Program-made: the position numbers and the translations under genes
Part shown: positions 58,077-64,000 of the stretch, in pieces
Position numbering within the stretch: the stretch's first letter is position 1
How the letters are laid out: every line of letters begins with the position of its first letter
Source: Gonocerus acuteangulatus
Taxonomy: Eukaryota > Arthropoda > Insecta > Hemiptera > Coreidae
NCBI GenBank assembly: GCA_946811695.1
Contig: OX328125.1
Coordinates: 100,472,643 to 100,536,642 of the forward strand
DNA: 64,000 nucleotides
Direction: 5' to 3'
The notes under the pieces: model-generated
Told to the model about the DNA's origin: nothing
What the model saw: only the letters and a program-made list of their open reading frames with translations
The model's database searches: none

Positions 58077-58325
58077 CGTCGATACAAATGCAAAGTACAA
58101 AATGTGAAAATCACCACTTTCTGGAGTGAAAAAACTTTTATCCATAACTTTGCTTTTGGACAGTCAAATAGTCGGCAGATTCGACGTTTGGAGAGTGGTT
58201 ACATTCCCCTTTCACTGAGTGAGCTTAGATTTGAGAGTTTGCTGTCCATCAGTCCACAGCAAGCAGCATAGTTTGAAAATGAAAAATGCGTTTTTCACAT
58301 TCGATACTTTGCATTTGTATCGACG
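58077..58325. mobile_element. CGTCGATAC MITE, duplicate of 6,807-7,055
   Basis: Same sequence and same ACAT flanks; duplicated with the block and not an independent insertion. Confidence 0.9.
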
Positions 58326-59194
58326 ACATAAACTTTCTACTAGATTTCAACACAGTGAGAAAACTTTAAAAAAAAAAAAAAGGTGTTTTGGGATCAGAAC
58401 TAGCGATAAATGGTAATATTTGAGCAGAATTCTATTAGTAATTAGGTATAAAAAATCAAACGGGGATTGAACACCACCATTTTGGTTTGGGAGTTTTTTT
58501 TGGAGAGTACTTGGGCACTGTCTCTGGCGCATGACTTTTTCCTGTGAGAATACTCAGGTGTCGCATCTGAGGAACATCATTCTCCGGCGAGTGTTGAAAG
58601 GGTTAAGTTTCTTCATTATCACAAAAGAAAAAAAATAGTTATTGATAAATAGTAGTGGAAGAATTCAGCCACAATTTCCTACAAGCCCCATTAGATGTCT
58701 CTAGGTCATAAAGAATATAGTCTGGTGCCTAAGGAGAGACAAGATTCAGATTTAGGTAAGACAAGCTTGAAGACTATCCCGACAAGCGGATGTATACAAA
58801 ATCATAGTCTTTCCAGAACAACCAGCTGCTAACAACTTAACACAATCAAAGCAGTTAAGGGTTTCAGACTCGCTGAGTTTTGATCAACTTTTATGGCCGA
58901 AAACTGACTACCTTTATCTTAGTAATCTTCACAGTGAAAGATCTATTCTGAAATATGCAAGATTTCATTCCAAAGATATGTATAAGAAACAATCAAACTG
59001 ACTTACAACAGTAAAGAGTTCACAGCTGCGGGCAACTGTTTCAAAGTGATTTGATGATAAACAAAAGGAATTTAATGAAAAAAAAAACATTTATTTCACA
59101 AAATTATAGTCTTTAGAATACGTATACATATAATATCATTATTATTATCAAGTGTTTTTTTTTTTATATAATAATTTATAGAGGTGCTTTCTTC

Positions 59195-62110
<2,916 letters not shown>

Positions 62111-62750
62111 TCATTATAAATTTCGAACAAAATGGACGCAAAATTCACTCTTAGAGGATTGTGTATGTAGGCCTATAAGCCAATAATTCAAGTAAGATAG
62201 AAGAGAAAAGAAGAAGTTTCCTTATGCCGTTTAAGAATAGGCCATTTCACAGCTGACGCGCTTACATCTCGTGACGAGACAGGACAGACCGACATGTGAA
62301 TTATGTAAAACCCCACTGACAATAAAACACATCTTGACTGAATGTCTATTGGGAGAAAACTATGACTGATCGTAAAACATGACTGAACTACTTTCAGATA
62401 GGTGTCAATATAATAGCAAAAATATATACATACTTGAAAAATAGAAACTCATTTCATAGACTATGGAAATAGATATCGACTGTAATTGCATAATATTATT
62501 TATTTTTATGAAAGTTTGTTTTGTTAAAAAATGTTTACTATTTTATAAATCAGAAAATTATATCAGAACAAACTGTCAATACATGTATTTACTCTTGAAG
62601 TAAATAGCAGGAGCTGCTAATTTTTTAAAACATTAAGTAATAATTGTGACGTCTCGAACCTGTTTAGGTCAATCTTCAGGCGTCTACAATATAAAATAAA
62701 AACCAAGAATAAGGAGAAAAGTTCTCTTATGTCACTATACCAATATGATG

Positions 62751-63533
62751 AAGGTCTACTATAAGGTTAGTCATAATGTAGTAGGGATGGGTGATACTCG
62801 ATAGTTACTATCGATATATCGATAGTTCATGATTATCGATAGGAGCTATTGATAGTTATGAACTATCAATAGAGTTATTACTTTTTTTAGAATTAAAGTT
62901 CTCATCATCTGGAGTGCTGTGGTATTAAATACTGACATGTCTGGTGAATTAAATACTGAAAAGGAACCGTCTGGTGTAAACAACCAACTACATAATGTAG
63001 CCAGAAAATAACTTTGTGTTCCAGGCTTGTCTGTAGCCTCAGAACGTGTATTTTCAGCCGCCGAAAAAGTAATTTCTGAGCAGCGGATCAGACGGAGCCA
63101 AAGAAAAGCGGAAATGTTGTTTTTAATTTCTGGTAATATGTGCCTCAAGGAGCACAACTATGAGTTTGAAATAATTGCACTTTCTTGTGCATCTTGATAT
63201 TTTTATCTTTGTAAATGCTTTTTATAAATTTAGATAAATTCATTTTTCGTTATAAACCTTTTTGTAATGTTATAAATATACCTAATCCTGCAAGTAATAG
63301 ATAATTCAACTCAATAACATTAAATTCTTCATAGGAGAGGTATGTAAGGAATAGGGGAAGACACTATCGAATTAATATCGATAGTATCGATATTTTTTAA
63401 CTGATAGTATCGGCCTATCGATAGTGCTGAGCTATCGACTATCGCCCATCCCTAAAATGTAGTTGAATCCATAATTTTGAAATTTCAGAAGAATTATGGA
63501 TTCAACGTTATGATTAACCTTATAGTAGACCTT
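62751..63533. mobile_element. Foldback element with nested hAT, duplicate
   Basis: Duplicate of 11,479-12,261. The hAT spans 62,782-63,454 and its dimerisation-domain scrap 63,027-63,197. Flanking hammerhead-like motifs lie at 62,680-62,648 (minus) and 63,696-63,726 (plus). Confidence 0.8.
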
Positions 63534-64000
63534 AACATGACTTAATTTAAGGTACCTTATATATTGTATTATTATTATATGTCTTATATATTGTATTATT
63601 ATTATATGTCTTATATATTGTATTTGTATAGGTACAGTGACATATAAATAATTTTCTCTTTTCTTATTCTTGGTTTAATTTTACATTATAAATGTCTGAA
63701 GAACCTAAAAACAGGTTCGAAACGTCGAAATTATAAATTTATGTTTTAAACATTTTTGGGGAGCAACTCATGCCACTTGCTTCAAGAATCCAATGATCCT
63801 TCCCCACCCTCACCTTCAACTTGCACAAATTTACTAAATACATTTACTAAAACTAAACTAACTAAATGTTTTAAAGGGAAATTTATATTTCACGCGTTCC
63901 CCTGAAAATGCTGAACATTTGTGCAGATTTTGGCATCGTTTTGACTAGGCATCGCCGAATACTTTACATTACGATTACGAGTAACATTCATCAGAACTAC

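Overview
This window looks like an arthropod, very probably insect, nuclear genome: AT-rich, with spliced genes, GT-AG introns and very dense transposon debris. Only three kinds of host gene can be supported. Two are neighbouring sigma-class glutathione S-transferase genes on the minus strand, here called GST-A and GST-B. Each encodes 203 residues from four coding exons of identical lengths (133/168/143/168 nt), preceded by a non-coding first exon. The third is Mediator subunit 4 (MED4) on the plus strand, cut off by the assembly gap. The insect assignment rests on the sigma GST sequence and the repeat repertoire. No finer taxonomy is supportable.

Layout. 1-12,728 holds GST-A (exon 4 lies left of the window) and most of GST-B. 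GST-B continues to its promoter near 18.25 kb. 18.7-20.8 kb is a DNA transposon with a broken DDE-type transposase. 21-25 kb is repeats (an 86-bp hAT MITE, a 76-bp minisatellite, a 5S rRNA-derived SINE, a large inverted repeat). 25.46-28.94 kb is MED4 exons 1-4. 29,691-29,890 is a run of 200 N. After the gap come two almost identical 1.98-kb direct repeats (29.89-31.87 and 34.33-36.31 kb), each holding a non-autonomous relative of the 18.7-kb transposon plus a 5S SINE. 39.7-47.6 kb is one degraded R1/I-group LINE (gag-like ORF1, then EN-RT-RNase H ORF2), opened by at least four later insertions. 50.2-54.3 kb is a complete GST-A copy, and 59.2-62.0 kb is exons 4-2 of a second GST-B copy.

The dominant large-scale fact is that 51,293-64,000 repeats 1-12,728 almost base for base. 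By eye I saw only a few substitutions, and most differences are lengths of (TA)n or homopolymer tracts. MED4 loses its last exons at the N gap, and the far side of the gap is an unrelated repeat-rich sequence leading back into the same GST pair. This is what two allelic contigs joined in one scaffold would look like. A very recent 51-kb tandem duplication is the alternative.

The richest biology is in the mobile elements. Target-site duplications are readable for many of them: TAA for the CACAG-ended transposons, 8 bp for hATs, 4 bp for a CGTCGATAC MITE, 6 bp for a foldback MITE, and 9-13 bp for LINE and SINE copies. They allow the order of insertion to be reconstructed. Three signals deserve follow-up: the CACAG/TAA transposon family whose non-autonomous member keeps the transposase catalytic-Glu segment beside a 45-bp minisatellite, a 3' tail shared by 5S-derived and tRNA-derived SINEs, and recurrent hammerhead-like CTGAAGA-hairpin-GAAAC motifs.
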